A stretch of DNA of 64,000 bases from Rhabdophis nuchalis (lineage: Eukaryota > Chordata > Lepidosauria > Squamata > Natricidae): the NCBI GenBank assembly GCA_039707465.1, contig CM077645.1, forward strand, positions 140,511,503-140,575,502. The letters are read 5' to 3'. The translations under genes and the position numbers were made by a program. The notes under the pieces are model-generated. The model saw nothing but the letters and a program-made list of their open reading frames with translations. It did not search any database and was not told the origin of the DNA. Position 1 is the stretch's first letter; every line of letters starts with the position of its first letter. Below, one piece after another: positions 35,805 to 47,845 of this stretch.

Positions 35805-36944
35805 CTTTTATCTATCAGCCTGTATCTTTCCATTAATAAAACAGTACCATGTCTTCTGCCATTTGTGGCTTAAGTCTTCTAATCATACCCTTAATCCAAT
35901 TTGTATGGACTTCTCTTTACAGTTCATTATTTGTAAGTTCTTTCCTGTCATTTTGACGCCCTTCTTCTTCTTCCTTAATCGGCTTGTCTTTAATTTTCAG
36001 GGTTGTTATCAATGGTGTTACTGGTAAAGTTTCTTTTTTTAATACCAAAAATTCTTTTGTTGTTTCTTCTTCTATATCTTGCCATCTGAGGTGAAGTCTC
36101 CCTCCATCTGATTCATCTTTCCATATTCCATTTTTCCCATTGACATAAACCAATCATCAAAAGGCTCAACAGATTTAGTTTCTTTGTGATTATTTTTCTC
36201 TTTAGTGCTTGAGACTCCAACCTCTGTTTTTTCCATTTGATATGTAACTCCATTCTTTTCCTCATATTTTCCAATTCAATGTTCTAATTTTTTTTCAAAT
36301 GAGTTAGAAAATTGCTGTATTGCAAACATTATCTCTTGCAAAGTTTCTTTCTGTTGTTCAGTGGTCTCTTATTGTTGAAAGGAAAAGCTGTTACTCTGGC
36401 TTAAAGAATGCTTTTAACAAAGAAGTTCATGATAGAGTCTCTGGTTGAAATTAGACTTCAAAAGAATATTTGTAAAAAACGACAATTCCCTTTTCACTTT
36501 TAAGGCAAGCTGTGGGTCTTTAAAATTCCAAACCAGAATAAACAATAATGGGAGTGAAAGTGTTTTGTCTTCAATCCATATACTTCAGCTTTCAAGTAGC
36601 AGCACCATCTTTCCCTCTGTTATTTCAATCATTACTATTTGTTGCTTCTTTTTGTATCTTAATTGTTTCAAGTTAAAAAGAATCAAATTCTTAAGTAGAG
36701 TAAAGAAAAGGAAAAAAAATGAAAATTACACTTAGTAATGAAAAGGAAGAGGTTTAGTCCATAGGTTATAAGAAAAAAATAGAAGAAGAAAACGTAATCC
36801 ATTCCTTTAAAAAATTCTTCATAGATTCCATTTAAAATATCAGTTAAAGAAGTTGTGATAACACACTGACCAGGGTCTTCTCCGAGTCCCTTCAGGGAGA
36901 GGGGGTGGTTAATAAGTCGAATTAATAATAATAATAATAATAAT

Positions 36945-37005
<61 letters not shown>

Positions 37006-37424
37006 TTAATTCTGCCACTTATTTCTTCTATTTTTAATTTTTTTTAATATAGTTAAAATTCTTTATGGGCAATCTTTTTTAGAATAATCTTTTAAAACAG
37101 TAAAAATCTCACCAGCTGGAACCACTTTCTCTTTTCATTTCCTTCCTTCTGGAGCCATCAGCAACTTTGCCAGCCTGGAGGCTGTCTGTTTACTGTGGGT
37201 TAGAAGCACTTCTTTTGGATCAATCGGGGACTTTGCAGTGTCCTTGAGATCAGCAAAGATTTGTCTTCCTTTTCACTGTCCTTGCAGGACAATTTAGGTC
37301 CAATTGGACCATCCAGCAGCAAAAGAATCGATGATGACCTCACAACAGCGAGATCAAGCATCGTGTCATCATGATGCAGGCTCCTCCTCCCTGCTTGATT
37401 TTATTTTGTGATGGGGCTTAGTTG
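35805..37424 (-). pseudogene. L1-like 5' region and ORF1-like fragment
   Basis: On the minus strand, a moderately GC-rich leader (about 37424-37080) is followed by lysine/glutamate-rich sequence with short open runs: LQEIMFAIQQFSNSFEKKLE, VEPFDDWFMSMGK, and the 78-codon frame 35917-36153 (LHLRWQDIEEETTKEFLVLK). Composition and position suggest a LINE ORF1 N-terminal region, probably L1-like. I see no RNA-binding motif that would settle it. An L2 tail with microsatellite (36868-37005) is inserted in it. Confidence 0.4.
36868..37005 (+). repeat. L2 3' tail fragment with AAT/CAT microsatellite
   Basis: CTCCGAGTCCCTTCAGGGAG and GGGGGTGGTTAATAAGTCG match the L2 3' end. They run into AAT repeats and then about 20 CAT repeats (to 37005). 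Confidence 0.75.
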
Positions 37425-37966
37425 TCAAGCAAGAAGGGATAGATAGCATCACCACCAGATTGATTCATTACTGGCTGACAAACCATACTCAACGAGTAGT
37501 CCTTGATGGGTCTATGTATACATAGAGGGAAGTAAGCACTGGAGTACCACAAGTGTCCTCTTAGGACCAGTACTCTTCAATATCTTCATAAATGACTTAG
37601 ATGAGGGAATAGAAGGGAAACTTACCAAATTTGCAGATGATACTAAGCTGTTAGGAATAGCTAATACTCTAGAATATAGGTTCAAGATTCAGATGGATCT
37701 TGACAGATTTGAAGACTGAGCTCTATCTAACAAATGAAATGCAGTGAAGAGAAAAGTAGAATCTTACACTTAGGCAAGAAAAAACAAAAGTACACATAAC
37801 GACTGGGTGAAGCCAGTCTTAATAGCAATAACTGTGGAAGAGATCTTGGAATCTTAGTGGAGAACTAATTAAGTATGAGCCAGCAGTGTGCGATGGCAGC
37901 CAAAATAGCCAATGCAATCCTAAATTGCATTAACAGAGAGATACAATCAAGATCAAGTGAGGTACT

Positions 37967-39945
37967 GACTTCCGGTTCCGGGACTTCCGGTTCCGGCTCC
38001 AGCGGCGACGGGCGAGCCTAGAGCTCGCTCGCCGTTTTGTTGCTTTTTCTGCCCCCCCACGGGGGCGAGACGCCCCGTTTTTTCGGGGGTCTTCCGTAGG
38101 GCCGGCTTGCCTGGGCTGCTCCCCCCACGGCAGTGAGGCAGCGACCCTTGTCTTCAGCTCAGGTGAAGGAGGACATGCTGCGGGGGGATTTCCCTTCGCC
38201 AAAGGCAGACGGCACCATTCGTTAACATGGAGAGAGAGGATCGCCTGGGTCGGAAGGCTGCCTGGGGCTTTGACTACGAAGGGGAGAGTGAGTGATTTAA
38301 AACTTTTTTTTTCTGCTGTCAGCATGGCTGAAAGGACTTGGAGGGGGGGTGTTTGCTTGTAAAAACCCCCCTCGGATTTAAGCGGCGCTTGAAAATGGCT
38401 CCTCGCTGCGAGGAAGCGGATATTTTCAATCCGGACTGTTTGTACAAGGGAAAGTGATTTGCGGCTTGATTTGCAACAGAGTTTCTAGGTCTGGCTGAAA
38501 CAATTTCTTTAACCACTCTCCCCTTTGGGCTTTGAGCTTGGACAGCGGAAGATGGCTTCTCTTTGTCCCTGAATGACTATTTTACTTATGGAAAATTTCC
38601 AGCGTCTCTTTGTGACTTGGACTTCCTCTGGTTACTAAAGTAAAAAATTTTTTTGGGATTTGTGATTTCTTTTCTGGGGTGCCTTCGTTATTATACTTAT
38701 TGATTTGGAAAATTGTTTCTCTCTTGGTTCCTGAACTTTACAACTTTGAACTGAACTTTTGGCTCCTGATCTGCCTTAACAGCTCCACCCTAAAAACGCC
38801 ATTTTAGTGGCACCAACTTTTACAGCTAATCATGGCACAAGAATCAGCACTGGCAAGCTTAGAACTAAGGATGGCTTCTCTTGAATCGGTTATACAAACT
38901 TTGGTACAAGAAATCAAGGCTCAGAGGGCAGAAAATATCAACTTTAAAAAGGAGTTATTGGATACGCGGAAGCAAGTGCTGGAGAACACACAGAAGAATG
39001 AAGAATTGGAGGGGGGGCTGGAGGGGGCTAAGGGAGAGATTAAAAATGTCACAAATGAGGTTGTGGAAATAAATGGGCATGTGTCTAGGATGGATATGGA
39101 AAGGATGACATATTATTTGAGATTTCAGAATGTTTCTGAGGAATCTGGTGAATGTCTCCCTGATCTCATGAGCACAATTTTAGCAGACTATTTACAGAAA
39201 CCCAAGGATGAGATTAGGGGGGACATTGACCTAGCCTATAGAATAAATTCTGCATATGCCAGGATAAACGAAGTACCTAGAGAGATACATGTTAAATTTG
39301 TTAGAAGGTCGACCAGAGAGGAAATCCTGAAAGTGCAAAGGGGGGGTCCGTTAATTTACCAACAAAAGGAGGTCACCATCTTGAAGCAGATCCCTAGAAA
39401 GATTAGAGAATCGAGAAGGAAATTTTCCTTCTTGTCCAAAAAGTTGTTTGACCACGGGATCTGGTTCAAGTGAGTGATGCCCGAAGGGATGCTGGTGTTC
39501 TGGGAAGGAGGAAGAGTGAGGATTAAAACAGTTGCTGAGGCGGAAGCCTTTCTTAAAAAACACTCCTCTGCCCTGGGGGAAGATTCAGGGGGGACGGAGG
39601 GAGCCACGGCCCCGCCCGCTGGGGACCCGGAGGGTGAGATAGAAGACCCAATAGCCAAGAGACTTAGATCAAAAAAATAACTTTGCTTTGATTTTTGAGT
39701 AATATTGTATAACATGTGTATCTGGATTTTTGTAAATGACTGACAGCATAGAATTGAGAACTTAGAAACATGTACTTGTTTTCACTTTGTAGTGTTATGA
39801 ACAATGTTTTGTTATTGATTTATATTGAAGTTCCAGAAGGGCCGACGACTTTGACGTGAATGCTCTCAAAAAAATTTCTGTATCCCTTACCCCACCCTAT
39901 TGAAAAACTGTAAAACCAATAAAACTTTTTCAATATAAAAAAAAA
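37967..39945 (+). mobile_element. ORF1-only L1-like (HAL1-like) retroelement
   Basis: A 1,979-bp insertion is bounded by 16-bp TSDs (GATCAAGTGAGGTACT at 37951-37966 and GATGAAGTGAGGTACT at 39946-39961, one mismatch). The body has four parts. The GC-rich 5' UTR opens with two direct copies of GACTTCCGGTTCCGG. ORF1 is at 38832-39680. The 3' UTR is about 255 bp and ends CCAATAAAACTTTTTCAAT. A short A-tail (39937-39945) closes it. There is no ORF2 between ORF1 and the 3' UTR, although the 5' end appears full length. This is the architecture of the HAL1 elements known from mammalian L1. It would depend on ORF2 protein from a full L1 for movement. Confidence 0.8.
38832..39680 (+). pseudogene. L1-like ORF1 protein, one nonsense codon
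   Basis: A 282-codon frame with one in-frame TGA (39474-39476) after GIWFK. The N-terminal third (residues about 1-90) is predicted coiled coil with leucine heptads (LASLELRMASLESVIQ, ELLDTRKQVLENTQKNEELE). The middle resembles the L1 ORF1 RNA-recognition region (MTYYLRFQNVSEESGE, IHVKFVRRSTREEILK). The C-terminal domain follows (PRKIRESRRKFSFLSKKL, MLVFWEGGRVRIKTVAEAE). ORF1 proteins trimerise and bind LINE RNA as chaperones. The start is the ATG after the GC-rich leader. The TGA lies where TGG (Trp) would be the likely ancestor, so the copy is recently inactivated. Confidence 0.8.
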
Positions 39946-40180
39946 GATGAAGTGAGGTACTAATACCACTATACAAAGCCTAAGTAAGACCATGCCTAGA
40001 ATACTGCATTCAGTTTTAGTCACCACACTATAAAAAAGATGTTGAGACTCTAGAAAAAGTGCAGAGAAGAGTAACCAGGATGATTAGCAGACTGTAGACT
40101 AAAACATATGAAGAATGGTTACAGGAACTGGGCATGGCTAGCCTAGTGAAGAAAAGGACCAGGGGAGACATAATAGCGTT

Positions 40181-40881
40181 TGTTAGATCGGGCAAGGAAG
40201 GAAACACTAGGAGTAAAATCAGCTCTTTATTGCAAGGTAGCCAAGTAAAAACACAGCTGGCCATGTACTGATTAATAGTGTCTCCCTCCTTCTGGTTCTG
40301 GGTGTGAAATGCATATCTTCTTACCGACTTCGAGGACCAGGGGCCGTAGTGTGTTTTGAGGGCTTGTTGTAGGGCTGATCAGGTTATTGACTGCAACGGT
40401 GTTGGTTCACATAAGTCCTTTGCTGTCACTAGCACCTCACGGCCGCAGTAGGTCAGGAGCAAGTTCTTCCTTCAATGTTCCGGGAGGCCTCCGAGGTCGT
40501 GTGCTTCCAGGTAGCACTCAAACTGAATCATGTAAAACTCCCAGTCTTATGTCACTGGGTTAAACGGAGCTGGGGAGATGGGCACAGGATTCGTCATCCT
40601 CCGGCTGGTTTCCCACCGGTCTTGGACTTGGCTTCTTAGTTGAGTGCTTCGTTCTTCCTAGGTGCCTTCCAATCCCACCCTTGTCGCCAGCGTTAGATCA
40701 GGCAAGGAAGGACATACTAGGAGTAAAATCAGCTCTTTATTGCAAGGTAGCCAAGTAAAAACACAGACGGCGGAGGTCCCTATTTAAGGAGCCCACTGGC
40801 GCAACTAAACAATCCTAGCTGACCTTAATCATCCAATCTGCTTATTCCAATGCCTGCGGACTGGAGTGGAAACCTTTATCA
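40181..40881 (-). mobile_element. Internally deleted Ty3/gypsy-like LTR element
   Basis: Two direct repeats share GTTAGATC, GGCAAGGAAGGA and AGGAGTAAAATCAGCTC. The right copy (5' LTR, 40692-40881) is about 190 bp. On the minus strand it starts TGATAAAGG, with a TATA-like TTAAATAGG and a polyadenylation signal AATAAAG. The left copy (40181-40256) keeps only the LTR end. Next to the complete LTR is a primer-binding-like TGGCGACAAGGGTGGGAT (minus strand, about 40671-40690). The interior retains only a short gag-like stretch with a stop. All pol sequence is gone. Confidence 0.6.
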
Positions 40882-41214
40882 TTAGGATATAACAGCAATG
40901 TTCCAATATTTTAGGGGCTGCCACAGAGAGGAAGGGGTCAAGCTATTTTTCCAAGGCATCCAAAGGCCAGACAAGGAATAATGAACTGACCAAGAAGAGA
41001 TTCAACCTAGAAATAAGGAGAAATTTTCTGACAGTGAGAACAATCAACCAATGCAACAGCTTGCCTTCAGAAGTTGTGGGAGCTTCATCATTGCAGGCTT
41101 TCAAGAAGAGATTGGACTGCCATTTGTCAGAAATGGTGTAGGGTCTCCTGCTTGGGTGGGTGGGGGTTGGACAGATGACCTACAAGATCCCTTCCAACTC
41201 TGTTAATCTTAATG

Positions 41215-42180
41215 TTAAGGAAGGGAAGAAGACATTCTGTTTCTATTCATTTTCTCTTGAATTACTTGAACTTTCTTGAGAGAGAGAACATTGTTTTCTC
41301 CTAAAAAGGTGAACTTCTTAGATCAAACTCAAAGTGTCACTTTACGGTATCATCATTTTCTAGCAGAATGTTCATTTGAGGGACAAATATAGCTAACTGT
41401 CTTCCCAAACTTTTCTATTAATCTAAAGCCATGGAGATGTCTCACAATGTTCAGGAAACTGACTTCATTCTGGTAGATTGTTCTTATGAAGAACCAATGG
41501 TACTTAGGAATAAAATCAAATGGGAAACTTGCTGTGCAGAATACTCATGTAAGTAGGGAAATGTTTCAGTCTCCTAAGATATGGTTCCTTATCTCAAAGA
41601 CCACCAAATTCGCATAAAAAGAGGCAAGATTCTGGCTCATTACCAAGCTGGAATTGATCAGCAAATTAGCACAGCAAGTAAATAAAATCAATATGAGTGT
41701 TTTTATTGCTATTAAAATAGTCCACTGTACATTGTTCCCAACTGTTAAGATGGGTTGTGATAGCTCCAAAAATCCCTAGATGAAATATCTTTATGTTATG
41801 TCTCAATTAATTTATGTGCACAAATAGACAAAAATACAGAATCAGAAGCAAATGGAGTGATGCATATTCACAAGATGTGACCAACAAAAGGAAGATAACC
41901 TTTCCATGTGACCATTATTTTTGTAAGGGGCAAAACAATCTCCAAGTCAAAACTCTGCTTCTTGCAAACTTGTGCGCAGCTCCTAATGCAAACAGGAAAG
42001 GGCAGTGATCGTGGGGTGATTTCACAGAACACATTACAGACATTTTAGGACTTTTGTGGTTAGGTATATCATATTGCCTCAATATCACATTGCATAAACA
42101 AACAGAGGTCATGCAATATGTAATCAGTGTCTGTAATTATTTTGGTCACTGGCGGTAAATAATTGAATCAATAATAACTT
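41215..42180. other. Unassigned stretch
   Basis: No gene or repeat recognised. Confidence 0.5.
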
Positions 42181-42184
42181 TGTA

Positions 42185-42615
42185 ATTTAATTTTAATTTA
42201 TTTCGATTTATAGAACCGCCCTTCTCCATCGAAATGGACCCAGGGCGGTGCACAGGGAGTTAAAATAAATAAATAACAATAAATACAGAATAACTAAAAA
42301 TAGATTAAACTAGAAAACCTGTGCTAAAACATCCCAATTAAAATTCTAAAATACATTTACTCATTGGCTAAGCTAGACCGGCTTGATGGAAAAGGTAAGT
42401 CTTAAGTGAGCGGCGAAAGAGGGGAAGGTCTGTGATAGTCCGAAGTTCAGGGGGTAGGTCGTTCCAGAGGGATGGCCCAGCCACTGAGAAAGCCCTCCCC
42501 CTGGGCACCGCTAGCCAGCATTGACCGGCAGATGGTACCCTGAGGAGGCCCTCCCTATGATAGCGGATCGGACGGAGGGAGGTATGCAGCAGGAGACGGT
42601 CCCGCAAATGGTGAA
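42185..42615 (-). pseudogene. L2-type LINE 3' end
   Basis: The minus-strand frame 42368-42607 encodes the L2 C-terminus (IRYHREGLL, VPRGRAFSV, SLWNDLPPELRTITDLP, SLKTYLFHQAGLA). A 3' UTR ending in CACCGCCCTGGGTCC and an AT-rich tail follow. 5'-truncated. Confidence 0.8.
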
Positions 42616-42619
42616 TATT

Positions 42620-43710
42620 CGTTCTTTCTTTGGGAGCAATTTAGGTCACAGAGTGGCATGGTTGGACCATTCATTGTGTGTGTGTTTTGAAATCTAAATA
42701 ATAAATGTTTACTTGCCTATGACAAGTTTTTGACATGTCTTGCTGCTTCTGTTAAGTAAGGCCTGTATATCATTTGGTATAATGCATGCAGCTAGGACAT
42801 AGACTTTTTCCAGGTAATTGAGATACACTTTATTTTATAAAGGTTACTACCAAGGTTACTAGTCTGTGTGCTCATCTGTGCTGCTGCTAAATGAGCAACC
42901 AAGACCCAAGCATTTTTATTCTGAGCTGCAGTACAACCAAAGTATTTGTGAACTGGGCTAGCAGATGCATTGTTTAAGATAATTTCTGGATTTCAAATGG
43001 AAATTGCATGATGAGTCCTGGCAATAACTACAGTGCTGCCACTTACAAGCATGGCTTCCAAGCTAAAATTGTCTTAAAAGTCTTTTCATTAGAGGTTAAA
43101 AAGAGTGGAGGGAAGAGATATGAATTCCACACATCTGTGAGAAAAGATTTCTGAAGGTGTCATTTAAGATACAGAAGCAGAATAAAAGCAGAATAAAAAA
43201 GTATTTTCATTCCTATTTCTTTGGGATGTTCTCTTTCATAAACCATTCTGTATTTTATACGTAATCCATGTGAAGATTTTATTGATTTCATTGGAATCTA
43301 GCCATTCTCAGCTCTTATTGTTCCCTTATAGAATTGTGCTTATAGATAATTTCCATGTACAGTGCTGTAATTTTAAGTGAGGAGCCTTTCTGAATTTAAA
43401 TTTCTCAATTCCGTGTGTTCATTAAGTAGCCTTCTCTAGTGCAAGCTTTCAAAATATAAACGATTTCTTCTTTTTTCTTCATTTTCCACCTTTTTATTTA
43501 ACCAAAGCGCTGTAAGTTAAGTAAAATTGCAAACAAAAAGATGCAGATTTTCCAATAAATCTATTGCAAAATCCCTTCTAAAGTTAGCACAATATAGTCC
43601 TATTCAAGTGAATGACATAATGGGTCAGATTTATACTGATGAACATACCCATGATTTCGTAAGTGTTTTTGTAAGTGTTTCCATAAATAAAATGTTATCT
43701 CTACTTTTAC
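42620..43710. other. Unassigned stretch
   Basis: No recognisable gene or repeat. Confidence 0.5.
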
Positions 43711-43712
43711 AT

Positions 43713-43713
43713 T

Positions 43714-43802
<89 letters not shown>

Positions 43803-43890
43803 CCTCCCTCCCTCCCTCTCTCCCTCTCCCTCTCCCTCTCCCTCCCTCTCCCTCTCTCTCCCTCTCTCTCCCTCTCTCCCTCTGTCTCTC
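43713..43890. repeat. Long CT / CCCT microsatellite
   Basis: About 85 bp of pure CT, then CCCT and CCCTCT variants. The Arg/Glu-rich frames on the opposite strand are repeat translations. Confidence 0.95.
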
Positions 43891-43979
43891 CCATTTCATT
43901 TGTGTTTTGGACGGGAGAAAGGTGGCTATCCAAGAAGAAGGAGAAGGAAGAGAAGGAGATGTTGGAAGAAATATCCATC

Positions 43980-44560
43980 TGGTTCAGTTCCAAGCCAGGA
44001 GAAAGGCACTGGAGACAAAATGGAGGCTGGAGGCTGTTTGGAAAGAAGATTCATTTATTGATGAAACAGAACCACCAAGCACATGAGATTCTGGGTAGCT
44101 GAATACATGGAGTTGAGAGTGGCAGGGGGGATATTTATACCTTCTCTTGGGCTTTGCACTTGAACTTCCTGTTCCTATGCAAGAACATCAATTCTATTGG
44201 CTGTTGTCAGACTTCCATGGGACCATGTAGGGGTCATGTTTGTCTGAGCTAAGTTTGGTTGAAGTTTGCTGGGGTGGTGCAACTGAGATGATGCAATGAA
44301 GGGGCTTGTGTTCTGAAAGGGTGTTGGGTTAATCATATTATATCCCATAATACCATCATACTGGAGCTGAAGGTCTTTTGTTTTGTAGATAGGCTGGCCC
44401 AATCTTTCTCAATGGGCACAAAATATCTGCTGGAAGGAGGGAGCTGGGGCTCTGAGTTTCTGTCTCCCTTAAGATATTTATTTCCCTTTTAGGGGAAACA
44501 TTTTATCCTGCCTTTTTAATATTTCTCAAAATATTTCATTCTTCTAGGAGAGGGGTGGGT
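43980..44560 (-). mobile_element. Candidate solo LTR (retrovirus-like)
   Basis: On the minus strand the order fits an LTR: CCAAT-like AGCCAATAGAATTG, a TATA box (GGTATAAATATCCC) about 70 bp further on, then AATAAATGAATC as polyadenylation signal. The end ACTGAACCA supplies a CA terminus. No internal retroviral sequence lies next to it. I could not fix the TG start or a TSD, so limits and class are tentative. Confidence 0.4.
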
Positions 44561-44564
44561 GCTA

Positions 44565-45400
44565 ACTTTTTACAGAGATTATATGCCTCCAACTCTCAGT
44601 GATGCTAGGCAGATTACAGAAGAATAATGTTGATGGTGATGGTGAAACAAACAGCCCTAAAGAAAACAAAAGGAAGAAAGAGGCATCAAGCATCATCTCC
44701 GAACCTTTCCTGCTGGTTGTCTTCTTCTCCTTTCTTTCACCTTTCCTAATGTTATAAATTGTTCCAGAAAGTTCACAAGAAATCATATACCAACTGAATA
44801 CCACTTTCAAAATACTCATTTAGGCATGTAAAAACATTTATTACTGAGATCTGTTTTGAGTCTCTGTGTATTTTTTTTAAAGTACATTAGAGGCTTTTGT
44901 AAATCATAAATATGTCAATAATTGACAACAAAAGGCCTCCTACACAAGTATGAGTTTTCAGCATGCATTTTTTTCCATTCGTGCGATTCAACTATATAAA
45001 AGAATAAACTATGACAAACAGTGGAGCACATCCTTTGTTTGCACTCCAGCAGTTTTGTTGAGACTGGAAAGCAACCCCTGGTGAGGCTAAACAGCAGGTG
45101 AAAATGTACACAGGCTTAATTCACATATAAGCCCAGTAGGCCTGAATTGTAGGAGTCCATTTCCACTGCCCTGAGAATATAGACAACATTAGTAATGCAA
45201 TATAATGGGAAGTAATTGCAAGTGCCTGTGAATCCAGCTTCTGAGAGACCTGAAGGTCTTACTCATTGTAATAATCAGGGTAGAGAAATAGTGCTACTAT
45301 CTGCTGTGTATTATATTCCATGAAGAAGTATAGCTGAAGCATATTTATATACTTTGATACACAGTATCAAAGCAGAAAGGATCTATAGAATAAAAGCCTA
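44565..45400. other. Unassigned stretch
   Basis: No recognisable gene or repeat. Confidence 0.5.
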
Positions 45401-45403
45401 GAC

Positions 45404-45888
45404 CAGGGTCCTCAAACTATGGCCCATGGGCTGGATATGGCCCACCAAAGCCCAAAGGGGGCAACAAGGGGCCCCTGCCCACATCACCTTGCCTATATAC
45501 TGGCCCCCACCCATCTTCTGGAGGCCAAAAACAGGACCGTTTTTGGACAGCAGAATGCTACTGGAGGCCAGGGAGGCCAAAAATGGGCCCGTATGTGGCC
45601 TCCCCAGCCTCCAGAGAAAGGAGGGGCACACACACACACAAACACACACACACACAAACACGTCCCTCATGCACACTCTAGAGCAGCCACATCCCTTCAC
45701 TAACCTGCTTTCCAATTCCAGGAACATAACAAATTAAAGTTTAATTTGTGTGTATTGTTTGGACTGCTAAATTGGCCATGCCCACCCAGTCACATGACCA
45801 TTTAACCATGCCCACCAAACTGGCCCAGCCCCCCAAAAGTCTGAGGCACTGTGAAGTGGTCCTCTGTTTAAAAATTTTGAGGAATCCA
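45404..45888. mobile_element. hAT element, GGTCCTCAAAC end
   Basis: The left end CAGGGTCCTCAAACTATGGC and right end TTTAAAAATTTTGAGGAATCC are inverted, and matching subterminal blocks read CTGAGGCACTGTGAAGTGGTC. The interior is GC-rich and holds a CA microsatellite (45629-45660) plus GTCACATGACC-like motifs shared with other hAT elements here. No TSD identified. Confidence 0.6.
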
Positions 45889-47047
45889 ATATTCCAACAT
45901 TATATTAAGGGAGATGACTGTATGGTTCATATTAATTTTCACAATCAAAAATCCCTTTTATCAGATTCTGCATCATATTAAATGTTTTTAAAGAAATATC
46001 TATTTGATTTTTATGTTATTTATGTTATGTTATAGATTTCTTTGGGTGATACCTTTCCCCAAGAAAAATATTTATTTAATTATACCTTTTCCTATATATC
46101 TTTCTCTAAGATATATAGTTTTGCAGATCTTTGAAAATATATGGAACAATATATTGTGTTTGCACTATTTAGAGAAGCATGACATCTGAAATATAACTGT
46201 TGGAATTTTTGTGGTAGGTATGTAAAATTGTGGGCTATGTGAATAATTATTTTAAGATGGAATGGTAGAGAATTCTGATCAGGAAAAACAATTATAGAAT
46301 TTTGAGGCAAAGTGAAGGAATGATTCTCATATTGAACAATAAATTTCCCTCTAATAAGGTTAATTGTAGAAATGTTGAGAGTTATTAGAAAACAAAGTAA
46401 AACCTTGATGCAGATACTTAGCCTAATATGGTATGATATTCTATCTTCTGGTTAGTTAATAATTCTGCATTGGTACAAATATGGTACAATACTATTTCCC
46501 CTTTTTATCTGTAACAAGGTCATTGAGATATGAGTTTCTTTTATCCAATCTATAGCTGGTGATATTTTTTTTTAAAGTATTCCTCGAGATAGTATTGTGT
46601 AGCTATGTATCTTTTCTTCCCTGCCTTTATCAATCCTTTTCAGATGTTGTAATGTCAAGTGTTACTTACAGACTGTGAAACTTTAAAAACCTGAAGGATT
46701 TGTGAGTGTTTTTAAACATTTTATTCATGTCTCTTTTCCTTATTTCTTTACAATGAAAACCCTAAAATCATACTTCACAAGATGTAGTGCTGGCTATAAG
46801 TATGACTGGCTTCAAAAAAGGGTTCCTTTTTTGAAAGTCCTGAGGATCAATACCTATTATTCTAGATGGAAGTGTGACTACTTCGGAAGGTCATCTGCTT
46901 CAGGACTTTCTTGTGCATTTGGTAGGCCTCTGTGACATCACGCTAAACTAGATTGGCCAGCAGAATGCTATTTGTCTTTGTATATTATGCCAGTTAATTT
47001 TAATAAAGAATAATTAAATCCATTTATAATGGTTACATATCTTTAAT
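45889..47047. other. Unassigned AT-rich stretch
   Basis: No recognisable gene or repeat. Confidence 0.5.
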
Positions 47048-47048
47048 T

Positions 47049-47402
47049 ACTGTATTTGGGTGTTTGGGTGAGTCTTATACTCCAAATGTAGCTCTTTTGA
47101 AGCTTTTTCTCCAGCCCTAATGACGCGCTAATGAGTGAAGTGATCTTCTGTGTTTTGCTTACTTTTTTCATTGCTTATTTCTCTGATGATCAGCTGTGTT
47201 TAAGAAACTGTTTTTTTATCTCCAACCAGGGGGAAAAGCATGCACGTTCAAAACCAACAAACTTATGTGCTGAAGCTGACCAGATTAAAGACACTAGCTA
47301 GATGAATACCTGGTAGGAAGATTTCCACACACACCCTTATTTTCCTCCCCAAAAACGGAGGTGCATCTTATACTCCAGTGTGTCTTATACTCCAAAAATA
47401 TG
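47049..47402. mobile_element. Short relative of the 477-1398 transposon
   Basis: Begins CTGTATTTGGGTG and GAGTCTTATACTCC. Ends GTGTGTCTTATACTCCAAAA followed by ATATGG and TA. Shares the GTATAAGAC motif and TA-type flank with 477-1398 but lacks the minisatellite. Confidence 0.5.
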
Positions 47403-47451
47403 GTATATTTGATTTAAATAGTTTACCTGAACTTAGTGAAGTTACCTTATT

Positions 47452-47840
47452 CAGGTAATCCTAGACTTATGATCACAATTGGGACTTCCATTGCCAAGCA
47501 AGGTGGTCATTAAGTGAGTCACACCTGATTTTATGACATTTTTTCCACAGTCATTGAGTGAATCATAGTAATTATTAAGTGACTGTTATTTTACCATCCA
47601 GATTCCACCGCAGACTTTACTAGTAGGAAGCTGTCTGGGAATATTGCAGATGATGATCACATGACCTTCATGATGCTGCAATAAATACTTGCAAGTTTCC
47701 AAGTGTCCAAATTTTGATCACGTGACTACAGGGATGCTGCAAGTGTTATAAATGTGAGGACCAGACATAGGATACTTTTTCAGTGCCAATATAACGTTGA
47801 ATAGTTGCTAAATGAATGGACATAATTTGAAGACTACCTG
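47452..47840 (+). mobile_element. MITE ('gacttatg/cacttaac' family)
   Basis: Ends are CAGGTAATCCTAGACTTATG and AAGACTACCTG, inverted. The interior alternates TTAAGTGAGTCA, GATCACATGACC and GATCACGTGACT blocks. The same family is at 12946-13256 in reverse. Confidence 0.65.
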
Positions 47841-47845
47841 TATTA

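Larger units (their letters stand above)
37425..41214 (+). pseudogene. CR1 LINE interrupted by two insertions
   Basis: CR1 ORF2 sequence is present in three parts. Part 1 (37425-37966) covers [20 protein letters not shown] and on to NREIQSRSSEVL. Part 2 (39946-40180) covers the SLVRPCLEYCIQF-like region. Part 3 (40882-41214) covers the C-terminus and the tail AAGATCCCTTCCAACTCTG. An L1-like element (37967-39945) and a gypsy-like element (40181-40881) interrupt it. Numerous stops and indels mark it as older than the 33983-35800 copy. Confidence 0.85.

Noticed and set aside
43600..43993. Arg/Glu-rich minus-strand frames near 100 codons
   Set aside because: They are translations of the long CT microsatellite.
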